Assembly: GCA_019455045.1 (NCBI GenBank)
Contig: JACFND010000022.1
Span: 8,774 to 40,964, forward strand
Origin: Flavobacteriia bacterium
GTDB lineage: Bacteria; Bacteroidota; Bacteroidia; Flavobacteriales; Weeksellaceae
Length of the DNA stretch: 32,191 bases
Direction: 5' to 3'
Both the position numbers and the translations under genes were made by a program. The notes beneath the pieces are model-generated. The model did no database searches. It was not told the origin of the DNA and saw nothing but the letters and a program-made list of their open reading frames with translations. Of this stretch, positions 25,775 to 32,191 are shown one piece after another (position 1 is the first letter of the stretch; each line of letters starts with the position of its first letter).

Positions 25775-26101
25775 ATGATTATTTACAGCGTTACCATCAG
25801 TGTGGATGAAACAGTTGAAGAAGAATTTGTCAGCTGGATGAGAAAGATCCATATACCCGATGTGATGAATACCGGCCGTTTTATTTCCTGCCGTTTTTCA
25901 AAACTGATTTCACACAAAGAAGAAGGCAGTGTCAGCTATTCTGCCCAATACACCTGTCATTCGGCCTATGATCTGAATGATTACAAAATGAATTATGCAA
26001 AGGAACTGCAGAAAAAATCACTCGAAAAATTTGCAGACAGCATGCATGCTTTCAGATCAGAACTGGAAGTGATTGAGGATTATTATTCGGTTTTAAGCTG
26101 A
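25775..26101 (+). CDS. DUF4286-like small protein
   Basis: 108 residues from MIIYSVTISVDETVEEEFVSWM. Secondary structure is expected to be a ferredoxin-like alternation of strands and helices, with strands MIIYSVTISV and GSVSYSAQYTC and helices EEEFVSWMRKIHIPDVM and ELQKKSLEKFADSM. This resembles the DUF4286 family common in Bacteroidota, which has no assigned function. The frame is open upstream to 25694, but the extra residues are hydrophobic and unlike the family, so the ATG at 25775 is used. The stop is 8 bp from the convergent nucleoside phosphorylase stop. Confidence 0.8.
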   Translation: MIIYSVTISVDETVEEEFVSWMRKIHIPDVMNTGRFISCRFSKLISHKEEGSVSYSAQYTCHSAYDLNDYKMNYAKELQKKSLEKFADSMHAFRSELEVIEDYYSVLS

Positions 26102-26109
26102 TTTTAAAC

Positions 26110-26982
26110 CTATTTCGTCAATTTCTCCAAAGCATACTGAATCATCAGATCAACGCTTTTGTGGGTGTCTTTGCTGAATTCTCCCTGCGCACGATTTGCA
26201 ATGATGCAGTTGATCGACAGCGCTTCGTGACCCATCATTGCCGAAAGACCGTAAATCGCAGAAGTTTCCATTTCAAAATTTGTGATTTTTAAATCTCCAA
26301 AACTGAATCCCGCCAGTATTTCGTTGATGTTTTCAGGCTCGGGCATCAGTCTGAGGTATCTTCCCTGCGGACCGTAAAAACCGATTGCTGTGGCTGTAAT
26401 TCCGGCTCCGGTCAAATTTGAATTCAATTTTTCAAACAGACGATTCGAAGCTTTGACCACATAAGGCATTGCTTTTTTTCGGTCCCAATCTGAATGATCC
26501 AAAAAAGCTTTTTCAATTTCGAGTGATCTGTATTTTTCGGAATCTTTATAAAAATGTAGCAGACCGTCAAAACCCAGACCGTGAGTGCCCAAAACATAAG
26601 AATCCACCGGATTTTCTTTGTGCAGCGCACCCGAAGTGCCCATCCTGACAAAACTGAGTTTTCTGAATTCGGATTTGATCTCGCCGGTTGACAGATCGAT
26701 ATTGGCAAGCGCATCGAGTTCGCTGAATACGATGTCAATATTGTCGGTTCCCATTCCGGTCGAAATCACAGTCATCCGTTTTCCGTTGAGCGTTCCGGTA
26801 TGTGTAACGATTTCTCTTTTTTGAGTTTTGAATTCGATATGATCAAAATATTTTGAAACCTCTTTGACACGATCTGGATCGCCGACCGTAATCACCAGAT
26901 CGGCAAGATGTTCGGGTCTGATGTTGCAGTGATAGATACTTCCGTCCGGATTCAGTATCAGTTCTGATGCGGCTTTGCTCAT
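26110..26982 (-). CDS. Nucleoside phosphorylase (PNP/UDP family)
   Basis: 290-residue enzyme of the purine/uridine phosphorylase family, which splits nucleosides with phosphate in salvage. Motifs: VITVGDPDRVKEVSKYF (phosphate-binding GDPxR, about 30-46), VISTGMGTDNIDIVFSEL, FVRMGTSGAL (phosphate/ribose site) and NFEMETSAIYGLSAMMGHEALSINCIIANR (ribose-binding Met-Glu). The FEMET motif and the late position of the substrate loop point more to uridine phosphorylase-like members than to classical PNP, but the base specificity cannot be fixed from the sequence. It is convergent with the small DUF4286-like gene. Confidence 0.88.
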   Translation of the reverse strand: MSKAASELILNPDGSIYHCNIRPEHLADLVITVGDPDRVKEVSKYFDHIEFKTQKREIVTHTGTLNGKRMTVISTGMGTDNIDIVFSELDALANIDLSTGEIKSEFRKLSFVRMGTSGALHKENPVDSYVLGTHGLGFDGLLHFYKDSEKYRSLEIEKAFLDHSDWDRKKAMPYVVKASNRLFEKLNSNLTGAGITATAIGFYGPQGRYLRLMPEPENINEILAGFSFGDLKITNFEMETSAIYGLSAMMGHEALSINCIIANRAQGEFSKDTHKSVDLMIQYALEKLTK

Positions 26983-27841
26983 GAATTGTTGAATTTATTA
27001 ATCAAAATTACATAAAATTAAGCGTCTGTTTCTATTTTACCGAAAAACAGTTTGAGGGTTCGACCGTCTTTTGGGCCTTTTTTTTGTGCAGTGGCATTTC
27101 TTGTAGCCGTAATTTTTTCGCTGTTGCAAAAGATGTTCAAATTTTGAACAGGTTGGATTAAAAAATGTATGGATTCAGAAAAATAAAGGGATTGAAAAAG
27201 AAATGTATTAATGATCTGCCCGGAAATAAGTTTTCTTATCCGGTTTTTTGGGTGGTTTATTTCATACACTATCTATGCTTTATCCATACACTATCCATAC
27301 ATGATCTATGGAGTATCTCAGCATCAGGGTTTTTTATTTTCAGGCTAAATTACTGACAAACAATTGAATATAAAAGTCATTGGAAATGACATTTGTGTCG
27401 ATTTGGTACGAAATGCGAAATCTGTGACCCAGACGGACATTTGTGCCGTTTTGTCGGTTTGGGGACATTTGAGACAAATTCTCTGCGGTGTGCCGTATTA
27501 TAAAAGTTTAAAAGTGAGATTTTTAAGAGGCGGGTTTCATCAATTATTTTTTTAAACTGTTTGACAAATGGGGATGTTTATCCTTTCATTTGGCCTTTTC
27601 GGATAAGGTTTATTCATCTTTTTAACCGGTGTACGGTTTAATTCGGAGTCTGAATTTTTTACTGATTTGATTCAGGCTGTTTTGTCACAGTTTTTGGTTT
27701 GCTTCGCGCCAAAAACAGCGCCAAAACATTTTCTATTGTGTTCTCTTTTGGCTACAAATATTCGATCCGCGCTGCGGATCGGTCGGAAACAAAACATGAT
27801 TGAAAGAATTTAATCAAGATGGTCAGGTCATCATTGTTTAT

Positions 27842-27868
27842 GTAGAGACGAACGGCCGTCCGTCTCTA
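27842..27868. repeat. Palindromic repeat, copy 2
   Basis: GTAGAGACG, then AACGGCCGTC, then CGTCTCTA: the same design as copy 1 at 24024-24051 (GTAGAG outer arms, ACGGCCGT centre), with one internal mismatch. Confidence 0.8.
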
Positions 27869-27919
27869 TTTTCGAAAAGTTTAACCAATTCTTTTCCTTT
27901 ACAATGAGGGCAAATTCCG

Positions 27920-28096
27920 GTATCACTAACTTTGAAACACGAACGCTTGCTTTTTTCCATTTTAAACGATTTAAAACATTCAAAAATATTTAGTGCAGGA
28001 TTACCCTGCTCCAAAATCTCTCTTTTTTATTTTAATATTCACTCAAATTCAATGGGTTACATCCTTTGTTTTATTGTATCACTAACTTTGAAACAC
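27920..28096. repeat. Perfect 21-bp direct repeat, 156 bp apart
   Basis: The words at 27920-27940 and 28076-28096 are identical (GTATCACTAACTTTG followed by AAACAC). The 135 bp between them carry no gene and do not begin and end as inverted repeats. The flanks differ, so this is not a larger duplication. Confidence 0.85.
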
Positions 28097-28205
28097 TGCC
28101 ACTTTTACAGGTGTACTGATTTGGTTGCGTTCTCTCAGCTCTGTCTTTCAACAACATATAATCCTCGTTTTTAAAAACAACACCTCTGATACACTATTTA
28201 CAAAA

Positions 28206-28826
28206 TTACCATTTCCAAAAAGGTGCTTTGCCGAATTTCAATCTTATCTTTTTTGCTTTCTTAAATTCTAAAAAACGCTTCTCATTCATGGGACCATATA
28301 TCGAATCTTTCTTTTTGTTGATGATATAATAATTGACCTGGGATTTAAAAATATTTTGATAAAAGGCCTCATTTTCAAATATCTTTTTTGCCACTTCTTG
28401 ATAGGTTTTTATGGAGTCCTTTGTCAGTTGAAATACGGAATCCAAATCTTTTTTGTACAGCTTACTGATTTGTTTATCGGTAACCAAATGGGGAAAAGAG
28501 ATGACAGGTGAATCATTTTCGTAGTGATAGGCATATAAGATTCGCAAACTACTTTCAATTCTCTCCAGCATTAAATCTCGATTCGGCTTTTGCATGGCGA
28601 TAATCCAGGAGCCATTTTCACCATACTTATCAACATCAGAATAGACCACAATAGTATCAAAGGTTTTATATCCCCAATGATTGTTATTTGATTTGTAGAT
28701 TAATGTACCATAGGGGTAACCGATATCCACTGATGTAAAGTCGTCTAAAAAATAATATCTTTCTTTATCTGATTGACAATTCAATATGAAAATATCTAAG
28801 AGCAGGAAAATTACAATTTTCTTCAT
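28206..28826 (-). CDS. Putative lipoprotein next to RHS tip, candidate immunity protein
   Basis: 206 residues, function not recognised. The N-terminus MKKIVIFLLLDIFILNC looks like a lipoprotein signal with C17 as the acylated residue; the residues before it (ILN) are a loose lipobox, tolerated in Bacteroidota. The next residues QSDKE resemble, but do not exactly match, lipoprotein export signals that send lipoproteins to the cell surface in this phylum. The rest is a charged, lysine-rich soluble domain. The start overlaps the stop of the RHS fragment by 4 bp (28823-28826), so the two are translationally coupled. Together with the strong AT bias this fits a cognate immunity or accessory protein. 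That role is inference from position only. Confidence 0.7.
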   Translation of the reverse strand: MKKIVIFLLLDIFILNCQSDKERYYFLDDFTSVDIGYPYGTLIYKSNNNHWGYKTFDTIVVYSDVDKYGENGSWIIAMQKPNRDLMLERIESSLRILYAYHYENDSPVISFPHLVTDKQISKLYKKDLDSVFQLTKDSIKTYQEVAKKIFENEAFYQNIFKSQVNYYIINKKKDSIYGPMNEKRFLEFKKAKKIRLKFGKAPFWKW

Positions 28827-30445
28827 TTTTTTAATTGAATTTGTGGATTTTTATAGTGAATATTATAAGTTCTAAACTTGTGATGATATTGCTCCATAGT
28901 CCTAGGGCGTCCGAAATCGGTAAGTAAATTTCTCACAAAAATTGCTATACTGGTATTTTTCAATATGTCATAATGGTAATCCTGATCCAACACTTCGACT
29001 ATCCCCTTTTCCACACTAATTATTTTAAAACTGGTTCCACCATAAGTAGCAGCAGTTTCATAAGGTAATTTTCGAAATGCTTCTACTGTCCCAATATAAA
29101 ATTCGTCTCCATCCTTGAGACCTTTTGGTATTTTTAATCCGGTCCAATCAATGTATTGATTATCAACTGTTATATCTTTTGCTTCAGTTACCCCCCAGAG
29201 ATCCGCTTCATCCTTTTGTAGTTTTCCATCACCATTTAAGTCCCAAGGTTTCGGGTCTTTCTGCTGACCCTTATCTCCTTTCTTCGGTTTTCCATTGTCA
29301 AAATCTCTTTCTGTATCGGTTACATTCTCCTCACCTCCATAATTTACATCGCCTCCCTCCGGATCCTCCGCACCTTCTGGCAAATTTAGCTTAATCCGCC
29401 ACCCGAGAAAATCAAATTCAACATAATTCGAACTTTCATCAAAGAACAGATCAATTTCTATATCTCCTTCCCATAGTCCGGTAGGATCATTAAAAGCAAC
29501 AGGGTTGTTGAAGGCAAATCTGTATGGACTCCAGTCAGGAGAAACCTCGGAGAGCAGATCCGGGTTGTGAAATCTGCCGACTGCCGGGTCATAGTTTCTG
29601 AAATCCATCGCATACCAATCCAGGTTATTGTCATCCTGCCATTCGCGGTTGTTGTATTTGTAATCATAACGCGCATGAAGTGAAACGACATCCAATGGGT
29701 TTTCCGGATTCACTGCTTTGTCTGTTTCATTGTTTATGGCTTCAATTCTTCCGGTTGGTGCTGAATATTTTTGATGCATTAATCCGAAAGGATAATAATG
29801 ATTTTCTTCCAGTATTTTCAGTTTCCCTGTCAGGTGATCCATTGAGTAAGACAGTCGTACATTACCCAAGTGGTCGGTATAGTTAAAAACATAACTGTAA
29901 GCATAGCCGGTAGGCGGAGCGCCGGGTGTAATATTTCCGGCCGGTGTTGCTCTCACATATCCCTCCGCAGTAGGAAAGAAATTCAGCATTTCACCCGCAT
30001 ACTGAAAACCGTCTAAGTAATCCACTTCTATTCTCACTTCGGGGGTGGCAGTTTCCTCAATAACCGTCTTTTTCAGTTTTACGCCTGCCGCATTGTAGGT
30101 ATATTCAATTGAGTTTGAATTTTCAAAAATAATCAACTCAGGCAGATTGAGATAGTTGTATGTGATAGAGGTGATTCCTTTGTTTCTGTCCTTTACCATT
30201 GAGCTTCGCTCGGTTTCTTCGCAAAAGACTTTCTCAAAGTCTTTTGCTCGAAAATCGTTTGCATCGTATTCATAATCGTCCAATGCCGGATTGGTATTGC
30301 CGTCCACAAAGCCCATGCTGTTTCCGGTGCTTACCGCATCGCTAACATTCAGAAGCAGGTTTGAGTTTCCGTTGCCACCCGAATAATCGTAGCTTAGTAT
30401 ATCCATGTCTATTCTCATTTCATTATTTGAGATTTTCATTTTCAA
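28823..30445 (-). CDS. Displaced RHS core with distinct C-terminal tip (orphan toxin module)
   Basis: 540 residues with no signal peptide. YD-repeat sequence begins at once (IDMDILSYDYSGGNGN, YEYDAN, ITYNYLNLPELI), followed by the RHS core (YDYKYNNREWQDD, NYDPAVGRFHNPD, SPYRFAFNNPVAFNDPTG) ending at residue 324. The tip (326-540) has an EF-hand-like loop DLNGDGKLQKDE (402-413) after a Lys/Asp-rich linker, and a C-terminus with MEQYHHKFRTYNIHYKN. I recognise no toxin family in it. The frame opens with TTG at 30445, overlapping the previous stop by 4 bp; ATG at 30439 is the alternative. Residues 64-82 are an in-frame insertion made of palindromes. Without an N-terminal export region it is probably a cassette that donates its tip to the full-length RHS gene. 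Confidence 0.8.
   Translation of the reverse strand: MKMKISNNEMRIDMDILSYDYSGGNGNSNLLLNVSDAVSTGNSMGFVDGNTNPALDDYEYDANDFRAKDFEKVFCEETERSSMVKDRNKGITSITYNYLNLPELIIFENSNSIEYTYNAAGVKLKKTVIEETATPEVRIEVDYLDGFQYAGEMLNFFPTAEGYVRATPAGNITPGAPPTGYAYSYVFNYTDHLGNVRLSYSMDHLTGKLKILEENHYYPFGLMHQKYSAPTGRIEAINNETDKAVNPENPLDVVSLHARYDYKYNNREWQDDNNLDWYAMDFRNYDPAVGRFHNPDLLSEVSPDWSPYRFAFNNPVAFNDPTGLWEGDIEIDLFFDESSNYVEFDFLGWRIKLNLPEGAEDPEGGDVNYGGEENVTDTERDFDNGKPKKGDKGQQKDPKPWDLNGDGKLQKDEADLWGVTEAKDITVDNQYIDWTGLKIPKGLKDGDEFYIGTVEAFRKLPYETAATYGGTSFKIISVEKGIVEVLDQDYHYDILKNTSIAIFVRNLLTDFGRPRTMEQYHHKFRTYNIHYKNPQIQLKK
29781..30072. repeat. Duplicated RHS segment, copy 1
   Basis: Aligns without gaps to 31900-32191 (offset 2119), with about 30 differences by eye, mostly silent. 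It encodes KTVIEETATPEV through ENHYYPFGL. Left of 29781 similarity stops abruptly. On the right, copy 2 continues to the window edge. Confidence 0.9.
30200..30256 (-). repeat. In-frame palindromic insertion inside the displaced RHS gene
   Basis: 57 bp (19 codons) between YEYDAN and MVKDRNKG, where the usual Bacteroidota RHS pattern reads continuously. It contains a perfect 12-bp inverted repeat with 3-nt loop (30221-30247, arms GCAAAAGACTTT) and a smaller GAGC-TTC-GCTC hairpin (30201-30211). Both reading-frame continuity and RHS motifs on either side are preserved. Confidence 0.7.
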
Positions 30446-30864
30446 TAATCTTCCAAAAACTTCCTTATTTCTTCTTTATCCACTGGTATTGGCAATTCTT
30501 TCCAGCCTTCGGGTGGTGCTTCTGTAATGCTATCAGGGACAACAAGAAACGGCAAAAGCACAGAATTCTTAGGTCTTAAACTGTCAAAAACGACAAAATA
30601 TTTTCCCAAAGGTAAATGTGCATATTTTCCTCTGCGTTCATAATAAAACCTGCCATTCATCTTTTTATCTTCTAAAAAATAATGGTAGCGATAGTGATTG
30701 CTTCTCGTTTCGTTTCTTTGTTGAGTAATTTCTCCTATGGTATATTTTTGGTTTTCATATATTTTAGATAAATTGTTTTTTGCATAAATATTTCCAAAGT
30801 ATATAAAAATTAAAAAGACGATAAAGCCAATAATAACCATTATAACATCTTTAAGAGTAGGCAT
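30442..30864 (-). CDS. Single-pass membrane protein between RHS modules, candidate immunity protein
   Basis: 140 residues, not recognised. One N-terminal hydrophobic helix (about 7-26, VIMVIIGFIVFLIFIYFGNI) is followed by a soluble basic domain with strands such as YTIGEITQQRNETRSNHYRYHYFLEDKKMNGRFYY and GKYFVVFDSL. The N-in/C-out orientation would put the domain in the periplasm. It starts 2 bp after the stop of the first RHS gene and overlaps the next RHS start by 4 bp. Its place directly downstream of a toxin tip is that of an immunity gene, but Bacteroidota RHS loci also carry such small membrane proteins as accessory genes. It is clearly AT-rich. Confidence 0.65.
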   Translation of the reverse strand: MPTLKDVIMVIIGFIVFLIFIYFGNIYAKNNLSKIYENQKYTIGEITQQRNETRSNHYRYHYFLEDKKMNGRFYYERRGKYAHLPLGKYFVVFDSLRPKNSVLLPFLVVPDSITEAPPEGWKELPIPVDKEEIRKFLEDY

Positions 30865-30866
30865 AA

Positions 30867-32191
30867 TTATTTAAATCGTGAATTAATAATTTCAGAATTC
30901 CCTTGTGTTTGAAAAGATTGAATACCATTTGAAAAAATGAAACTTCCAACCTTACTACTCCAGTCTGAACTTACTGCTGAAGTCCCCACTCCGGACAAGT
31001 TACCTAAATAGCCGCCGATTACTTTGGCTGAAGACTTTTGATAATCAACAGGCTTATCCTTTAAAATATTATTTTGTAAAACATCAGCCCCTTCACTCAT
31101 TATTGGCGACAATGCAGTCCCGGCTTTTCCCGGCAACACAGACCCGGCTACGGCATTACCCCAGTTCACGTCTCCGGTTATTGCATACTGAGCCGTAGCA
31201 TCAATCGCTATTTTTCCTGCTGTTTTCAAAACATATAAACCAAATTTGGTCTCAGCTATTACCGAGCCATACAAGGCTACTTCAGGAGCCAATACAACTG
31301 CAAATACTCCCACTGCAAACCATTCACCTTCTCTCTTTGCCAGTTGCATTTTTATATATCCGCCTCTGTTTTCAGGCGATAGCATATTTCTGTATGCACC
31401 GTGAATACTTTTTTCTCCATCGGCACCAAAAAGTCCTCTTGTTGCATTTAACCTGGGTAAGAACCCCCATGAAAATACAGAAGAACTTTCGGTTTTGGGT
31501 TTCTTTTCAGGAGCTTTAGCCGTAAGAACTGCTGTTTCCAAAACAATCGGCTCGTCCTCATTAAAGATATCATCTCCCGGGCCTACCTGCATTCCATCCG
31601 GGTCAATAAAATATACCGGATTATTGAGTGCATAGGTATAAGGACTGTGAGAAAAGTATTTAGGAGCCATCGGGTCTGTGACATTCCACCTCCCAATCGT
31701 CGGATCATAATTCCTTGCCCCATAGTCGTAGAAGTTCAACCCCAACTCATCTTGGAACTCTTTGCCGTTGTATTTATACTGATACTCCATTCTTGTCACA
31801 TAATCAAGCACAGGCGGCAGACCGGGTTCGGGTTCTATTCCGTCTCCGGGGTTTCTTGAGAAATCCAGTTTTGAGCCGGTTAAATAAACTTCGTGCCTCA
31901 ATCCAAATGGATAATAATGATTTTCTTCCAATATTTTGAGTTTTCCTGTCAGATGATCCATTGAGTAAGACAGCCATACATTGCCAAGATGATCGGTATA
32001 GTTAAAAACATAACTGTAAGCATAACCGGTAGGCGGAGCGCCGGGGGTAATGTTTCCGGTTGGTGTTGCTCTGACATATCCCTCGGCAGTAGGGAAGAAG
32101 TTCAGCATTTCACCGGCGTACTGAAAACCGTCCAAATAATCCACTTCTATTCTCACTTCGGGGGTGGCAGTTTCCTCAATAACCGTCTTTT
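30867..32191 (-). CDS. RHS-repeat protein, C-terminal part (open at window edge)
   Basis: The frame runs to the window edge without a start: residues before the internal GTG at 32156 read KTVIEETATPE, matching the other RHS copy. So the N-terminus lies outside. The RHS core is YQYKYNGKEFQDELGLNFYDYGARNYDPTIGRW, then SHSPYTYALNNPVYFIDPDG, which marks the end of the shell and usual autoproteolysis site. The tip of about 240 residues (coding 30867-31589) starts at MQVGPGDDIF. It contains an ETAVLTAKAPEKKP linker common in Bacteroidota RHS proteins and a small-residue-rich hydrophobic stretch (EWFAVGVFAVVLAPEVALYG). No nuclease, deaminase or protease signature is seen. Cells would release such a tip into neighbours or the envelope (family knowledge); the activity is unknown. 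Confidence 0.85.
   Translation of the reverse strand, partial: KTVIEETATPEVRIEVDYLDGFQYAGEMLNFFPTAEGYVRATPTGNITPGAPPTGYAYSYVFNYTDHLGNVWLSYSMDHLTGKLKILEENHYYPFGLRHEVYLTGSKLDFSRNPGDGIEPEPGLPPVLDYVTRMEYQYKYNGKEFQDELGLNFYDYGARNYDPTIGRWNVTDPMAPKYFSHSPYTYALNNPVYFIDPDGMQVGPGDDIFNEDEPIVLETAVLTAKAPEKKPKTESSSVFSWGFLPRLNATRGLFGADGEKSIHGAYRNMLSPENRGGYIKMQLAKREGEWFAVGVFAVVLAPEVALYGSVIAETKFGLYVLKTAGKIAIDATAQYAITGDVNWGNAVAGSVLPGKAGTALSPIMSEGADVLQNNILKDKPVDYQKSSAKVIGGYLGNLSGVGTSAVSSDWSSKVGSFIFSNGIQSFQTQGNSEIINSRFK
31900..32191. repeat. Duplicated RHS segment, copy 2
   Basis: Partner of 29781-30072. It runs into the window edge, so the duplication may be longer. Confidence 0.9.

Larger units (their letters stand above)
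26983..28205. other. 1.2-kb gene-poor, repeat-rich stretch
   Basis: No convincing gene is found. It holds a cluster of short CATACACTAT-type direct repeats at 27263-27300, three GACATTTG words around 27388-27472, a CGATCCGC-GCT-GCGGATCG hairpin at 27763-27781, the second copy of the GTAGAG palindrome at 27842-27868, and a 21-bp direct repeat at 27920-27940 and 28076-28096. Reading frames present are short and unlike known families. The stretch forms the boundary between the housekeeping genes and the RHS locus. Confidence 0.7.

Noticed and set aside
27018-27269. Minus-strand frame of 83 codons downstream of no clear promoter
   Set aside because: The C-terminal part looks vaguely protein-like, but the rest overlaps the CATACACTAT repeat region. 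There is no recognisable family, so it is not called as a gene.
27364-27555. Plus-strand frame of 63 codons in the gene-poor stretch
   Set aside because: It spans GACATTTG repeat words and has no domain or plausible start context.
27920-28096. Direct repeats considered as a mini CRISPR
   Set aside because: Only two copies 156 bp apart, no regular spacers, and no cas genes.

Overview
The window looks like a chromosome segment from a member of the Bacteroidota, most likely Flavobacteriales-like (inference). The evidence is a PorX response regulator with a PglZ domain, a secreted protein with a type IX secretion (T9SS) C-terminal sorting domain, an LpxC-FabZ fusion, a short zinc-free L36, an L17 with a long acidic tail, almost no Shine-Dalgarno sequences, and two textbook Bacteroidota promoters of the form TTG-N19-TANNTTTGC. 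No tRNA, rRNA or CRISPR array was seen.

Layout. Positions 1-761 hold the N-terminal part of dinB (minus strand, cut by the window edge). It is divergent from hpt-adk (925-2048), which ends in a terminator. A small membrane protein (2146-2673) converges on a minus-strand operon porX-tsaE-ald-small membrane protein (6288 down to 2699). An HD phosphohydrolase (6343-7566) is divergent from porX. The lipid A / fatty acid operon lpxD-lpxC/fabZ-lpxA-efp (7609-11428) follows, then a fabH-type ketoacyl synthase with a PrsW-family membrane protease (11660-13402). A repeat array (13413-13701) separates these from a T9SS-exported beta-helix protein (13765-15231, minus). An Rrf2 regulator is divergent from it.

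The ribosomal protein cluster occupies 16038-23994 and forms two transcription units by sequence signals: rpsH-rplF-rplR-rpsE-rpmD-rplO-secY-infA, then rpmJ-rpsM-rpsK-rpsD-rpoA-rplQ. Each has its own perfect promoter and ends in a hairpin terminator. The first unit starts at rpsH, so the usual upstream part of the spc operon (rplE, rpsN and beyond) is not attached. Both leaders contain RNA hairpins.

After the cluster come an M20 dipeptidase, a DUF4286-type small protein and a nucleoside phosphorylase. Then follows a 1.2-kb gene-poor, repeat-rich stretch (26983-28205).

The right end (28206-32191, all minus strand) is an RHS polymorphic-toxin locus. An RHS C-terminus open at the window edge is followed by a single-TM small protein, a second displaced RHS core with a different tip, and a lipoprotein. 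The four reading frames are chained with 2-bp gaps or 4-bp overlaps. The two RHS cores share a duplicated segment of about 292 bp and then diverge into unrelated tips. The displaced copy carries an in-frame palindromic insertion. This locus is the best candidate for something undescribed, because I recognise neither toxin tip nor either putative immunity protein.
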